Shown one piece after another: positions 29,755-40,629 of a stretch of 64,000 nucleotides of DNA. The notes beneath the pieces are model-generated. The model was not told where the DNA came from, searched no databases, and saw nothing but the letters and a program-made list of their open reading frames with translations. The first letter of the stretch is position 1, and each line of letters opens with the position of its first letter. The position numbers were made by a program, and so were the translations under genes. The stretch is taken from contig NC_003062.2 in NCBI RefSeq assembly GCF_000092025.1, positions 1,052,001-1,116,000 of the forward strand, in the 5' to 3' direction. This DNA comes from Agrobacterium fabrum str. C58. Lineage in GTDB: Bacteria > Pseudomonadota > Alphaproteobacteria > Rhizobiales > Rhizobiaceae.

Positions 29755-30003
29755 TTACGCTACGACGTAAGGCAGCAGGCCGAGGAAACGGGCGCGCTTG
29801 ATCGCCTGGGCGAGTTCGCGCTGCTTCTTCTGGGAAACGGCCGTGATGCGGGAAGGAACGATCTTGCCGCGCTCGGAAATATAGCGCTGCAGGAGACGAA
29901 CGTCCTTGTAGTCGATCTTCGGAGCGTTTGCGCCGGAGAACGGGCACGTCTTGCGACGGCGGTGGAACGGGCGGCGTGCCTGGGAAGAGGATGTATCAGC
30001 CAT
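29755..30003 (-). CDS. rpsR: 30S ribosomal protein S18
   Basis: Small-subunit protein that partners S6 in the platform. The 82-residue sequence has the family core ([31 protein letters not shown], then [25 protein letters not shown]), normal length and a basic N-terminus. AAGGAG precedes the ATG. It starts 13 bp after rpsF and is co-transcribed with it. Confidence 0.97.
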   Translation of the reverse strand: MADTSSSQARRPFHRRRKTCPFSGANAPKIDYKDVRLLQRYISERGKIVPSRITAVSQKKQRELAQAIKRARFLGLLPYVVA

Positions 30004-30016
30004 TGGTCAATTCTCC

Positions 30017-30478
30017 TTATGCACGGTCTTCGCGCGGACGGCGCGGACGGTCTTCGCGGTCGCCGAAGCCACCTTCGCGCGGCGGACGCGGACCACGATC
30101 TTCACGCGGGCCACGGTCCGGACGGTCGCCGTCACGGCGCGGACGGTCGTCACGGTCGCGCTTCTGCATCATCGCGGACGGGCCTTCTTCGTGGGCTTCG
30201 ACGGCGATAGTCATGTAGCGAAGAACGTCTTCGTTGATGCGCATCTGGCGCTCGACTTCATGAACTGCAGCCGCCGGAGCGTCGATGTCCATGAGAGCGT
30301 AGTGAGCCTTGCGGTTCTTTTTGATGCGGTAGGTGAGGGACTTCAGACCCCAGTTCTCGACGCGTCCGACTTTACCGCCGAACGATTCGATAACGCCCTT
30401 GTACTGCTCGACAAGTGCGTCGACCTGCTGGGCAGAAATATCCTGCCGGGCAAGGAAGATGTGTTCGTAAAGAGCCAT
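30017..30478 (-). CDS. rpsF: 30S ribosomal protein S6
   Basis: Small-subunit protein that binds S18 on 16S rRNA. The 153-residue product has the S6 fold in residues 1-105 ([25 protein letters not shown], then [20 protein letters not shown]). From residue 106 a charged tail alternates Arg and Asp with Pro and Gly ([17 protein letters not shown] and repeats), longer than the usual C-terminus. AAAGG precedes the ATG. It leads the S6-S18 operon, downstream of the aldo/keto reductase gene. Confidence 0.96.
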   Translation of the reverse strand: MALYEHIFLARQDISAQQVDALVEQYKGVIESFGGKVGRVENWGLKSLTYRIKKNRKAHYALMDIDAPAAAVHEVERQMRINEDVLRYMTIAVEAHEEGPSAMMQKRDRDDRPRRDGDRPDRGPREDRGPRPPREGGFGDREDRPRRPREDRA

Positions 30479-30708
30479 TTAAGCTTTGCCTTTCTTGCGT
30501 TTCGTCCTTCACCCGGCAACGGCGCTAAGCCTCAACGACTGCTCCTGGTTAGGCGATAAAGCCTTAAAGCAAGAAAAGCGTTGTTCGAGACGGTCGAGAG
30601 CGGAGACACGGGAGGCCGGAAAAACCTTATGGTTCCTGCTGTTCCGTTACCGGAACCAGCCCTCCGTTCAGCCACCAGCCAATTGGACCGGGTGTTGTGA
30701 ACAGCGCG

Positions 30709-30736
30709 CTTATACGCAAATTTGCCCGGAATGCAA
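30709..30736 (-). promoter_or_regulatory. Candidate promoter for rpsF
   Basis: On the minus strand TTGCAT (30736-30731) and TATAAG (30714-30709) are 16 bp apart, giving a sigma70-like promoter and a leader of about 225 nt before rpsF. The 291 bp between the aldo/keto reductase gene and rpsF hold no gene. A long leader would suit S6-S18 feedback control, but no binding motif was confirmed. Confidence 0.4.
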
Positions 30737-30769
30737 GGGCAAAGGGCGAAAAAGCGCGCTGTAATCGTG

Positions 30770-31813
<1,044 letters not shown>

Positions 31814-32033
31814 GGAGGTATCCCGGTGCTTGGCCAGTTTTGGAAGGTGGTGTGAAACTAATCGGGAATTGCCGCAGTGCAAGAAAAAATATGACTAAAA
31901 GAAAGGGGAAAACGGGTTTGTAAAACCCCGGGCAATGGCCCGTTATAGGGCTTCAAGCTTGACTTCGCCGACGGGAATGTGAATGGAAGTCCGAAAGAAT
32001 AAAGGCAAGGCCAGACAAGAAGGACGACATCCC

Positions 32034-32978
32034 ATGGGTATTGCATTCACATTTCCCGGTCAGGGAAGCCAGGCCGTCGGCATGGGCAAGGAGCTGGCGG
32101 ACACCTACCCGGAAGCGCGCGCCGTGTTTCAGGAAGTCGACGACGCGCTCGACCAGAAGCTTTCCGACATCATGTGGAACGGACCGGAAGAAACGCTGAC
32201 GCTGACGGCCAACGCTCAGCCGGCGCTCATGGCCGTTTCGATGGCGGTGATGCGCGTTCTGGAAGCGCGTGGCCTGAAGCTGTCCGATACGGTGTCTTAT
32301 GTGGCCGGCCATTCGCTCGGTGAATATTCGGCGCTCTGTGCCGCCGGCACCTTCTCGATTGCCGATACCGCCCGTCTTCTGCGCATCCGCGGCAATGCCA
32401 TGCAGGCCGCCGTGCCGGTCGGCGAGGGTGCCATGGCTGCAATCATCGGGCTCGAGCACGATGCCGTTTCCGCCATTTGCGAGGAAGCCGGCATTCTCGG
32501 CGTCTGCCAGATCGCCAACGACAATGGCGGCGGCCAGCTGGTCATTTCTGGTAGCAAGACTGCCGTTGAAAAGGCCGCAGCGATCGCTTCCGAAAAGGGC
32601 GCCAAGCGCGCCATCATGCTGCCGGTTTCCGCCCCCTTCCACTCCGCGCTGATGGCGCCGGCGGCGGAAGCGATGCGCGAGGCGCTGGCGAAAGTTGAAA
32701 AGCACAATCCGGTCGTGCCTGTTGTCGCCAATGTGCGCGCCGCTCCCGTTTCCGACGCCAATGAGATTGCCGCTTTGCTGGTCGAGCAGGTGACGGGCCA
32801 GGTGCGCTGGCGCGAGACGGTGGAATGGTTTGCCGCCAATAACGTGACCCAGCTTTACGAAATCGGCTCCGGCAAGGTGCTGACAGGCCTTGCCCGCCGT
32901 ATCGACAAGACGGTGAACGGCGTTGCCGTCAACGGTGCGGCCGATATCGACCAGCTGCTAGCCACGCTTATCGGCTAA
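32034..32978 (+). CDS. fabD: Malonyl-CoA:ACP transacylase
   Basis: Transfers the malonyl group from CoA to acyl carrier protein to supply fatty-acid elongation. The 314-residue protein has FPGQGSQ at the start (residues 7-13), the serine active site GHSLGEY (Ser94) and the active-site His in PFHSALM (about 200), with QVRWRETVEW near the end. I chose the ATG at 32034 because homology starts there; the preceding in-frame codons are not conserved. It opens the cluster fabD-fabG-acpP-fabF. Confidence 0.96.
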   Translation: MGIAFTFPGQGSQAVGMGKELADTYPEARAVFQEVDDALDQKLSDIMWNGPEETLTLTANAQPALMAVSMAVMRVLEARGLKLSDTVSYVAGHSLGEYSALCAAGTFSIADTARLLRIRGNAMQAAVPVGEGAMAAIIGLEHDAVSAICEEAGILGVCQIANDNGGGQLVISGSKTAVEKAAAIASEKGAKRAIMLPVSAPFHSALMAPAAEAMREALAKVEKHNPVVPVVANVRAAPVSDANEIAALLVEQVTGQVRWRETVEWFAANNVTQLYEIGSGKVLTGLARRIDKTVNGVAVNGAADIDQLLATLIG

Positions 32979-33056
32979 GGCGGAAGAGCCCCATAATATC
33001 CATCGGGCGCGACAGCGCCAACCATTTGGTCCGAAGCTCTAAAGAAGGAATAGGAC

Positions 33057-33794
33057 ATGTTAGATTTAACAGGCCGCAAAGCCCTCGTAACCGGCGCGAC
33101 CGGCGGCATTGGTGAGGAAATCGCCCGCCTTCTGCACAAGCAGGGCGCAACCGTCGGCCTGCACGGCACGCGCGTTGAAAAGCTCGAGGCTCTGGCGGCG
33201 GAACTTGGCGACCGCGTCAAGATTTTCCCGGCTAACCTTGCCGACCGCGCCGAGGTCAAGGCTCTCGGCGAAAAGGCCGAAGCCGAGCTGGAAGGCGTCG
33301 ACATTCTCGTCAACAATGCCGGCATCACCAAGGACGGCCTCTTCGTGCGCATGAGCGACGAGGACTGGGACAACGTCATCGAGGTGAACCTGACGGCGAT
33401 GTTCCGCCTGACACGTGAACTGACGCATCCGATGATGCGCCGCCGTTTCGGCCGTATCATCAACATCACCTCCATCGTCGGCGTCACCGGCAACCCCGGC
33501 CAGGCCAATTATTGCGCCTCCAAGGCCGGCATGATCGGTTTTTCGAAGTCGTTGGCGCAGGAAATCGCCACCCGCAACGTCACGGTCAACTGCGTGGCAC
33601 CGGGCTTCATCGAAAGCGCGATGACCGGCAAGCTGAACGACAAGCAGAAAGACGCCATTATGGGCGCCATTCCCATGAAGCGCATGGGCACCGGCGCCGA
33701 GGTTGCGTCGGCCGTTCTTTATCTGGCTTCCAATGAGGCAGCCTACATGACCGGCCAGACCCTGCACGTCAACGGCGGCATGGCGATGATCTGA
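33057..33794 (+). CDS. fabG: 3-oxoacyl-[acyl-carrier-protein] reductase
   Basis: NADPH-dependent reduction of beta-ketoacyl-ACP in fatty-acid elongation. The 245-residue SDR has the nucleotide loop TGATGGIGEE (about residues 12-21), NNAG (about 86-89) and catalytic Ser-Tyr-Lys in ITSIVGVTGNPGQANYCASK (about 138-157). The end HVNGGMAMI is typical of FabG. A strong AGAAGGA ribosome site precedes the ATG. It follows fabD by 78 bp. Confidence 0.97.
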   Translation: MLDLTGRKALVTGATGGIGEEIARLLHKQGATVGLHGTRVEKLEALAAELGDRVKIFPANLADRAEVKALGEKAEAELEGVDILVNNAGITKDGLFVRMSDEDWDNVIEVNLTAMFRLTRELTHPMMRRRFGRIINITSIVGVTGNPGQANYCASKAGMIGFSKSLAQEIATRNVTVNCVAPGFIESAMTGKLNDKQKDAIMGAIPMKRMGTGAEVASAVLYLASNEAAYMTGQTLHVNGGMAMI

Positions 33795-34145
33795 CGGCGC
33801 TCCCCGCCGTCGTGAAAAGGATTGCGGCGCTGTTTAAGCACCTTCTTGGGTAGCTTGCGCCGCAAGGCCCGACTTGCCGGTTTTCGGCGAAATTGCCTGT
33901 CATACGCTGTGCTTAGCGCGTTTTCAGGCTTTTCGACCGATTGAAACCATGTTAAGCGGGCCAAGACTGTGAACAGTCGTCCCGGAGAGACAGGAAGCCG
34001 TTGCGATTTTGCGTGACGATGTCTAGCTTGGACCGGGTTGAACGGGTTTGCCAGCGGTGCCGGATTTGAACGGCGCATGAGGGCTTCTAACAGGGCAGGG
34101 TGCCGAAAGGCATTCCCTTTCAAAATAAAGGTCGAGGAAACCGAC
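33795..34145 (+). other. 351-bp gap between fabG and acpP
   Basis: No gene is seen. A 7-bp hairpin (GACGGCG / CGCCGTC) overlaps the fabG stop, and a second one with 9-bp arms (TTGCGGCGC at 33822-33830, GCGCCGCAA at 33857-33865) follows; neither has a T-run. The rest presumably holds the acpP promoter; no clear box was found. The leader just before acpP contains a purine-rich GTCGAGGAAACCGAC ribosome site. Confidence 0.5.
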
Positions 34146-34382
34146 ATGAGCGATATCGCAGAACGCGTAAAGAAAATTGTAATTGATCATCTTGGCGTTG
34201 ACGCCGACAAGGTTGTCGAAGGCGCCAGCTTCATTGACGATCTGGGCGCTGATTCGCTCGACACCGTTGAACTGGTCATGGCTTTCGAAGAAGAATTCGG
34301 CGTTGAAATTCCCGACGACGCAGCTGACTCGATCCTGACTGTCGGCGACGCCGTCAAGTTCATCGAGAAGGCCCAGGCCTGA
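34146..34382 (+). CDS. acpP: Acyl carrier protein
   Basis: The acidic 78-residue carrier of fatty-acid intermediates. The phosphopantetheine site is Ser37 in [11 protein letters not shown], and the rest ([18 protein letters not shown], then [11 protein letters not shown]) is typical. It is much more acidic than its neighbours. An AGGAAAC motif lies before the ATG. It stands alone with its own upstream gap and a strong terminator after it, as expected for a highly expressed gene between fabG and fabF. Confidence 0.98.
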   Translation: MSDIAERVKKIVIDHLGVDADKVVEGASFIDDLGADSLDTVELVMAFEEEFGVEIPDDAADSILTVGDAVKFIEKAQA

Positions 34383-34418
34383 TCGACCTTCATCGGGAAG
34401 GTGACATATCTTCCCGTC

Positions 34419-34447
34419 TTGGCCCGGCTTGTCCGGGCCAATGTTTT
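34419..34447 (+). terminator. Rho-independent terminator of acpP
   Basis: A perfect 9-bp stem (TTGGCCCGG / CCGGGCCAA) with a 5-nt loop, then TGTTTTA. It lies 36 bp after the acpP stop and would separate acpP from fabF. Confidence 0.85.
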
Positions 34448-34633
34448 ATAGGCAGCCGGTACGTGCCCCGAAGGGTGTGCGTTCCCGATGTCGCAATGGG
34501 TCACGGGCCGCGACGGCGCTGCCTGTAACCTTCATACAAAGATTAGACATACTGCAGCCTGCTGTGCGTGCTATCCCATGGTGCCCGGTGTTGCAGAAAG
34601 ACCGATGATTTGGATAAGGGCGGAGCATTGGCG

Positions 34634-35896
34634 ATGAGGCGTGTCGTTATCACCGGTACCGGCATGGTATCTCCTCTTGGATGCGGAACGGAAGTGACCT
34701 GGGAGCGGCTGTTGGCCGGCCAGAATGGTGCCCGTCTCGTGACTGAATTCGAGGTCGAAGACCTGCCCGCAAAGATCGCCTGCCGCATTCCCGTCGGCGA
34801 CGGCTCCAACGGCACCTTCAATGCCGATGACTGGATGGAGCCCAAGGAACAACGCAAGGTCGATCCTTTCATTCTCTACGGCATGGCTGCCGCCGACATG
34901 GCGCTTGCCGACGCAAACTGGCATCCGGAAACGGACGACGACCAGATCGCTACCGGCGTTCTGATCGGCTCCGGCATTGGCGGTCTGGAAGGCATTGTCG
35001 AGGCGGGTTACACGCTGCGCGACAAGGGCCCACGCCGCATTTCTCCATTCTTCATTCCCGGCCGTCTGATCAACCTCGTATCCGGTCAGGTTTCCATTCG
35101 CCACAAGCTGCGTGGACCGAATCATTCCGTGGTAACGGCCTGCTCGACCGGCGCACACGCTATCGGCGACGCCGCCCGACTGATCGCGCTTGGCGATGCC
35201 GAGGTCATGGTCGCCGGTGGTGCCGAATCGCCGGTCTGCCGCATTTCGCTCGCCGGATTTGCCGCCTGCAAGGCGCTCTCCACCCAGCACAATGACGATC
35301 CGCAAAAGGCCTCGCGCCCCTATGATCGCGACCGCGACGGTTTCGTCATGGGCGAGGGTGCCGGCATCGTTGTTCTCGAAGAACTCGAACACGCCAAGGC
35401 GCGCGGCGCGAAGATTTACGCCGAAGTCGTCGGTTATGGCCTGTCCGGCGATGCCTTCCACATCACGGCGCCGTCCGAGGATGGCGACGGTGCGTATCGC
35501 TGCATGTCCATGGCGCTGAAGCGCGCTGGCCTCACGCCTGACGATATCGACTATATCAACGCCCACGGCACCTCCACCATGGCCGACACGATCGAGCTTG
35601 GCGCGGTCGAACGTCTGGTCGGCGAATCTGCTCCGAAGATTTCCATGTCTTCCACCAAGTCGGCCACCGGCCATCTTCTCGGCGCTGCCGGCGCAATCGA
35701 GGCGATTTTCGCGACGCTTGCGATCCGCGACAATATCGTTCCGCCGACGCTCAACCTCGACAATCCCGATGTCGAGACGAAGATAGACCTCGTGCCGCAC
35801 AAGGCCCGCAAGCGGCAGGTCAATGTGGCGCTTTCGAATTCCTTCGGTTTCGGCGGCACCAACGCATCGCTCGTGCTGCGTCGTTACGAAGCATAA
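34634..35896 (+). CDS. fabF: 3-oxoacyl-[acyl-carrier-protein] synthase II
   Basis: Condensing enzyme of fatty-acid elongation. The 420-residue thiolase-fold protein has Cys170 in VVTACSTGA, His311 in NAHGTSTMAD and His347 in SATGHLLGAAG, the Cys-His-His triad of KAS II. The end LSNSFGFGGTNASL is typical. I chose the ATG at 34634 (MRRVVITGTGM) because homology begins there. It lies 251 bp after acpP, beyond the terminator, so it probably has its own promoter. Confidence 0.96.
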   Translation: MRRVVITGTGMVSPLGCGTEVTWERLLAGQNGARLVTEFEVEDLPAKIACRIPVGDGSNGTFNADDWMEPKEQRKVDPFILYGMAAADMALADANWHPETDDDQIATGVLIGSGIGGLEGIVEAGYTLRDKGPRRISPFFIPGRLINLVSGQVSIRHKLRGPNHSVVTACSTGAHAIGDAARLIALGDAEVMVAGGAESPVCRISLAGFAACKALSTQHNDDPQKASRPYDRDRDGFVMGEGAGIVVLEELEHAKARGAKIYAEVVGYGLSGDAFHITAPSEDGDGAYRCMSMALKRAGLTPDDIDYINAHGTSTMADTIELGAVERLVGESAPKISMSSTKSATGHLLGAAGAIEAIFATLAIRDNIVPPTLNLDNPDVETKIDLVPHKARKRQVNVALSNSFGFGGTNASLVLRRYEA

Positions 35897-36259
35897 TCGC
35901 GGCGGCGACACGCCGTCGCTGAAGGTGTCCCGCGCCGCAAGCCGTTCGTGGTTTCTGCGGCGCTCCCTGCGGGCGCTGACAAAGCATGTTCTTTCCTTTG
36001 AAGAACAGATTGCGGCTTGCGAAAGCCATTCCGCTTTTCGCGCCGATATTGTAGTCGTTTATGGAAGGCGTTTGCCGGTTCGGGATACATCCGGCCGCGA
36101 GCGGCTTTCTCCAGCGGCTTTGTCCGAAACGATGGTCGTGAAGCGCAATATCAGGGCTTCACGATATCTCCATGTGGTGCGGGACGGCATTCCGAACCTG
36201 TTTTTGCCGCATTACCTGCGCAAAAAGCGCTGACAACGCCGAACTGAAAAGGACCGACG
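35897..36259 (+). other. 363-bp gap between fabF and mltG
   Basis: No convincing gene. A frame at 36132-36233 (33 codons) could encode a basic peptide starting MVVKRNIRASRYLH, but it has no ribosome site. The region may hold the mltG promoter and the end of the fabF transcript; I saw no intrinsic terminator. Confidence 0.45.
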
Positions 36260-37480
36260 GTGAGCGATACGAATCAGAACAGCCAGGGACCATCAGGACA
36301 AAACGGCGCGGGCGAAGGCAATCGCGGCCCGATCATCCCAAAGTCCCCGACCGAGGCGCTGCGGCCGGAAAAAGTGCCGGCGCCGCCGAAGCGTTCCCGC
36401 AAGGCCCATGGCCAGCTGGTGATCTTCCTGAATTTTCTGATGACGCTTGCCGTTGCCGTCTGCGTGCTGGCCATTGCCGCCTTCTATTACATGATCAATG
36501 CGTTTCAGGAGCCCGGTCCGCTCGAAACGAACACCCATTTCACCGTCCGCAACGGTGCTGGCCTCATCGAGATCGCCAATAATCTCGAACGCAACGACAT
36601 CATCTCCAACGCCCGCGTTTTCCGCCTCATGACCGGCAGCTATCTGCAGAAGGATCAGACGCTGAAAACCGGCGAATATGAGATCAAGGCCGGCGCATCG
36701 ATGAAGGACATCATGCTGCTGCTCGAATCCGGCAAATCGATCCTTTATTCCGTATCGCTGCCGGAAGGCCTGACCGTAAAGCAGATGTTCGCGCGCCTTG
36801 CCGCGGACGAGGTGCTGGATGGCGAACTGCCCGCGACGCTGCCACCCGAAGGCAGCCTGCGCCCGGATACCTATCGTTTCACCCGCGGCACCAAGCGCGA
36901 AGAAATCATCAGCCAGATGAGTGCGGCGCAGGACAAGCTGATCGACATGGTCTGGGAGCGGCGCGATCCCGACCTGCCGATCAAGACCATCGAGGAATTC
37001 GTCACGCTCGCCTCGATCGTCGAGAAGGAAACCGGTAAGGATGACGAACGCGCCCATGTCGCCTCCGTCTTCTATAACCGCCTGAAGAAGGGCATGCGCC
37101 TGCAATCCGATCCGACGATCATCTACGGTCTGTTCGGTGGCGACGGAAAGCCGTCCGACCGGCCGATCTACCAGTCGGACCTGCAGAAGCAGACGCCGTT
37201 CAATACCTATGTCATCAAGGGCCTGCCGCCATCGCCCATCGCCAATCCGGGACGGGCAGCACTTGAGGCAGTCGCCAATCCATGGCGCACGGATGACCTT
37301 TATTTCGTGGCCGACGGCACCGGCGGCCACGTCTTTGCCAAGACGCTTGAAGAGCACAACGCCAATGTCCGCCGCTGGCGCAAGATCGAAGCCGAAAAGG
37401 CTGCTTCCGGCGGCAATCCCGATGTGGTCGTGGATGGTCAACCCGGCGGCGCCGAGGCGGAAAAACCTGCCAACAACTGA
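36260..37480 (+). CDS. mltG: Endolytic murein transglycosylase MltG (YceG-like)
   Basis: A membrane-anchored lytic transglycosylase that cuts nascent glycan strands and sets their length. The 406-residue protein has a cytoplasmic Pro/Lys/Arg-rich N-terminus, one membrane segment (about residues 55-78), a LysM-like region and the YceG domain with the catalytic Glu in TLASIVEKETG (about 250-260), then VASVFYNRL, MRLQSDPTIIYG and TYVIKGLPPSPI. The start is GTG at 36260 behind AAGGA. It is read with YicC and gmk. Confidence 0.94.
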   Translation: MSDTNQNSQGPSGQNGAGEGNRGPIIPKSPTEALRPEKVPAPPKRSRKAHGQLVIFLNFLMTLAVAVCVLAIAAFYYMINAFQEPGPLETNTHFTVRNGAGLIEIANNLERNDIISNARVFRLMTGSYLQKDQTLKTGEYEIKAGASMKDIMLLLESGKSILYSVSLPEGLTVKQMFARLAADEVLDGELPATLPPEGSLRPDTYRFTRGTKREEIISQMSAAQDKLIDMVWERRDPDLPIKTIEEFVTLASIVEKETGKDDERAHVASVFYNRLKKGMRLQSDPTIIYGLFGGDGKPSDRPIYQSDLQKQTPFNTYVIKGLPPSPIANPGRAALEAVANPWRTDDLYFVADGTGGHVFAKTLEEHNANVRRWRKIEAEKAASGGNPDVVVDGQPGGAEAEKPANN

Positions 37481-37546
37481 TAATCTCGACCGGGCCTTGT
37501 CATCCACAAGGCCCGTTTTGCGCTGCATGACAGGGGGCTTCCAGAT

Positions 37547-38434
37547 ATGACATTGCAATCGATGACCGGCTTTGCGCGCAGCGAAGGAACCTCCGGCCGT
37601 TACCGCTGGGCCTGGGAATTGCGTTCTGTGAACGGCAAGGGGCTCGATGTGCGCCTGCGTCTGCCGACCGGTCTTGAAGCACTCGAAACCGGCCTGCGCG
37701 AAATTGCGAGCGAGCATCTTTCCCGCGGCAATATTCAGGCGGGCCTGACGCTGGCGATTGCGGAAAACCGGCTTGAGGCCGTGATCAACCGCGATGCGCT
37801 GGCCGCCGTTCTGGCACTCAAGAAGGAGCTTGGTGATGTCGTCGATGACAAGCCGCTGAGCTTCGATACCTTGCTCACTTTGCGCGGTCTGGTCGATTTT
37901 CGAGAGGCGGAAGACGACGCTGAAGCGCAGGCAGCGCGCAATGGTGAGGTGCTTGCCGGTTTCGCCGCTGCCGTGGAAAAGCTGAAGGACATGCGCGAGC
38001 GGGAAGGGGCATCGCTGTTTGCTATCCTCTCCGGCCATATCAACCGTATCGAGCAGCTCGTGGACATCATCGAGAATGATCCATCCCGCCAGCCCGAGCA
38101 GATCGCGGCACGGCTCGCCCAGCAGATCGCCCTCATCGGTGACGGCATGCACGGGCTCGACCGTGACCGCCTGCATGCCGAGGCGGCGCTGATCGCCACT
38201 AAGGCGGATCTGCGTGAAGAGATCGACCGGTTGCACGCCCATGTCCAGGCTTCACGCGAACTGTTGGAGAATGGCGGACCTGTTGGCCGCAAGCTCGATT
38301 TTCTTGCACAGGAATTTAACCGCGAGTCGAATACAATCTGTTCCAAATCGAATGCCAGTGCGGTAACCGCAGCGGGCATAGAGTTGAAAGTGGTGATCGA
38401 CCAGTTTCGCGAACAGGTCCAAAATCTGGAGTAG
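37547..38434 (+). CDS. YicC family protein (putative endoribonuclease)
   Basis: A 295-residue soluble protein. The N-terminus [10 protein letters not shown] and [17 protein letters not shown], and the C-terminal [23 protein letters not shown], are diagnostic of YicC/YloC proteins. E. coli YicC is reported as an endoribonuclease that affects a small RNA; the family has conserved acidic residues and DUF1732 at the C-terminus. It lies between mltG and gmk, the usual place (yicC-gmk), and is 66 bp after mltG. Activity here is an inference. Confidence 0.88.
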   Translation: MTLQSMTGFARSEGTSGRYRWAWELRSVNGKGLDVRLRLPTGLEALETGLREIASEHLSRGNIQAGLTLAIAENRLEAVINRDALAAVLALKKELGDVVDDKPLSFDTLLTLRGLVDFREAEDDAEAQAARNGEVLAGFAAAVEKLKDMREREGASLFAILSGHINRIEQLVDIIENDPSRQPEQIAARLAQQIALIGDGMHGLDRDRLHAEAALIATKADLREEIDRLHAHVQASRELLENGGPVGRKLDFLAQEFNRESNTICSKSNASAVTAAGIELKVVIDQFREQVQNLE

Positions 38435-38439
38435 ACCCC

Positions 38440-39102
38440 ATGGTCCCGGTGAATAATTCTCCCGTCACGATTGCCCGTAGAGGGCTGATGCTGGTGATTT
38501 CTTCGCCATCGGGCGCAGGCAAATCCACGATCGCGCGTAACCTGCTCGAAAAAGACAAGAATATCAGCCTGTCCGTCAGTGTGACGACACGTCCGCGCCG
38601 CCAGAGCGAGATCGAAGGCATCCACTACCACTTCATCTCCAAGCGTGATTTCGAGCGCATGCGCGATGGTGACGAACTGCTGGAATGGGCAGAAGTTCAT
38701 GGCAATTTCTACGGCACGCCGCGCGAACCGGTCGAAGCGGCGATGGCCGCCGGCCGCGACATGCTGTTCGATATCGACTGGCAGGGCGCCGAGCAGCTTC
38801 AGGACAAGATGAAGGCCGACGTCGTCTCGATCTTCATACTGCCGCCGACCATGACCGAGTTGCAGTCACGCCTGCACCGTCGCGCCGAAGATAGCGAAGA
38901 GGTCATCAAGACCCGCCTCCTCAACTCCCGTGCAGAGATCGAACATTGGCGCGACTATGACTATGTCATCCTCAACGACGACCTGCAGGCCGCCTTCGAG
39001 GGCATAGAGGCGATCGTCAAGGCCGAACGCGTCCGCCGCGACCGCCGCCACGGCATGTTCGACTTCGTGCGGTCATTGCTCGAGGAAGAGCCGAAGCTCT
39101 GA
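38440..39102 (+). CDS. gmk: Guanylate kinase
   Basis: Phosphorylates GMP to GDP. The 220-residue protein has the P-loop [10 protein letters not shown] (residues 21-30), the GMP-binding [15 protein letters not shown] and [13 protein letters not shown] segments, and the lid ([13 protein letters not shown]). It is slightly longer at the N-terminus than E. coli Gmk. GGAG precedes the start, 5 bp after the YicC stop, so the two are translated from one transcript. The gene converges on the hydrolase with a 1-bp gap. Confidence 0.97.
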
Positions 39103-39103
39103 T

Positions 39104-39727
39104 TTACGCGATAGGCAAGCGTGCCAGCCATTGACGTGACAATCTTTCGTCTGCCGCGTCTTCCGCCCAGCCATGGCCCGTATTGATCGTCTCCAGCACG
39201 GCATCAGCGCCGGCTGACGTCAGTTGCTCGGACAAATGCGGAGCATCGGAGGGGTGACGCCGATCGTCGCTGGCGCCCGCAAGCAGGAGTACGGGATACC
39301 CCGCAAGGTTCGGAAGAGATTGATCCTTCCTCGGAGATAACGGGCGAAGCAGGATGGCGCCTTTGGACAGGTGATGCGCCTGACATATCGTTTCAGCCGC
39401 GATGATCGCGCCGTTCGAATATCCGACGAGAATCGGTCTTCGCCCCGTTTGCTGAAACACAAAGGCGACGAAGTGGCACAGTCTGGTTGCCTGATGTTTC
39501 AGATCGTCAATATCGAGTTCTCTGTCGGGTTTTCTGCGAAAAAATGCGAAACCATTCTCCCAGGCAACAGCGCCTCTCGGCGCATAGAGTGCACCCGTGG
39601 GAAAGACGGCACGGCCAAAAGAAATGAGGTCATCTTCCGTTCGTCCCGATCCATGCAGCAGGACGATAGCGCAATCGGGCGTTCCGGCGGGAATATCGAG
39701 CTTATAGTGAAAACCGGCACTCTCCAC
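39104..39727 (-). CDS. Alpha/beta hydrolase, phospholipase/carboxylesterase type
   Basis: A 207-residue serine hydrolase. LLHGSGRTEDDL (about residues 23-34) forms the oxyanion region, the nucleophile elbow is GYSNGA with Ser104, and an Asp (SDDRRHP) and His (NTGHGW) complete the triad near the C-terminus. This matches small carboxylesterases related to the YtpA/acyl-protein thioesterase branch. The natural substrate is unknown. Its 3' end is 1 bp from gmk, convergent, and rsmA lies 71 bp upstream on the same strand. Confidence 0.85.
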   Translation of the reverse strand: MESAGFHYKLDIPAGTPDCAIVLLHGSGRTEDDLISFGRAVFPTGALYAPRGAVAWENGFAFFRRKPDRELDIDDLKHQATRLCHFVAFVFQQTGRRPILVGYSNGAIIAAETICQAHHLSKGAILLRPLSPRKDQSLPNLAGYPVLLLAGASDDRRHPSDAPHLSEQLTSAGADAVLETINTGHGWAEDAADERLSRQWLARLPIA

Positions 39728-39798
39728 GCACTTGTTCCTCTATTCGCAGGTATCCACGAGCCCTTGGCGCCGTTCGGAACAGCGAGCAAGTGCAGAAT

Positions 39799-40629
39799 TT
39801 ACAGGCAGTTCGCCAGCGTCACGAATTCTTCCACCGAGAGCGTTTCCGCCCGCCGCGTGGGATCGATGCCCGCCTTTTCCAGCAGGGTTTCTCCACCAAG
39901 GCTCTTGACGCTCTGGCGCAGCATTTTGCGGCGCTGGCCGAAGGCCGCCTCCGTAACCCTTTCAAGTTTGGCGACGTCGCAGGGCAACGGCTTGTCCTTG
40001 GGCAGCAGATGCACGACCGTCGAGGTCACCTTCGGCGGTGGGCTGAAGGCCTGGGGCGGAACGTCGAAGGCCATTTCGGAAACGGTGCGCCAGCCGGCGA
40101 GAACGCCGAGGCGGCCGTAGTGATTGTCGCCTTCTTCGGCCACGATGCGCTGGCCCACTTCCTTCTGGAACATCAGCGTCATGGAGAGCCAGAAGGGCGG
40201 CCACTCCCTCGGCAGTAGCCAGTTGACCAGCAATTGCGTGCCGACATTATAGGGCAGATTGGCAATGATGCGCACAGGCTCGCCAGCGGGAACCAGCGCC
40301 TCGAAATCCGTCTTCAGCGCGTCGCCCTCGATGACCTCGAGTCGTCCGGGATAATGCGCTTCGATTTCCGCGAGAACGGGCAGACAGCGGCTGTCGCGCT
40401 CGACGGCTATGACCTTTTTCGCGCCAAGCGACAGAATGGCACGGGTGAGGCCGCCGGGGCCGGGACCGACCTCGATCACCGTCACCCCATCGAGCGGTCC
40501 GGCGGTGCGGGCGATCTTCTGGGTCAGGTTGAGGTCGAACAGGAAATTCTGACCAAGCGATTTCTTCGCATCGAGCCCGTGGCGCTGGATGACATCGCGC
40601 AGCGGCGGCAGTCCATCGATGGCGGCCAT
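39799..40629 (-). CDS. rsmA: 16S rRNA (adenine-N6,N6) dimethyltransferase KsgA
   Basis: Dimethylates two adjacent adenines near the 3' end of 16S rRNA late in 30S assembly. The 276-residue enzyme has the SAM motif [16 protein letters not shown] (about residues 50-66), the acceptor motif NLPYNVGT (about 125-132) and the C-terminal [15 protein letters not shown] region. [11 protein letters not shown] near the start is typical. Its ATG overlaps the pdxA stop (TAATG), so translation is coupled. It is the last gene of surA-pdxA-rsmA. Confidence 0.97.
   Translation of the reverse strand: MAAIDGLPPLRDVIQRHGLDAKKSLGQNFLFDLNLTQKIARTAGPLDGVTVIEVGPGPGGLTRAILSLGAKKVIAVERDSRCLPVLAEIEAHYPGRLEVIEGDALKTDFEALVPAGEPVRIIANLPYNVGTQLLVNWLLPREWPPFWLSMTLMFQKEVGQRIVAEEGDNHYGRLGVLAGWRTVSEMAFDVPPQAFSPPPKVTSTVVHLLPKDKPLPCDVAKLERVTEAAFGQRRKMLRQSVKSLGGETLLEKAGIDPTRRAETLSVEEFVTLANCL

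Noticed and set aside
30041..30165. Arg/Asp repeats at the end of rpsF as a DNA tandem repeat or CRISPR-like array
   Set aside because: The repeats are in-frame codons of the S6 tail, with irregular unit length and no spacers.
36132..36233. Small basic peptide between fabF and mltG
   Set aside because: No ribosome site and no family; 33 codons can occur by chance in this GC-rich DNA. Kept only as a note in the gap entry.
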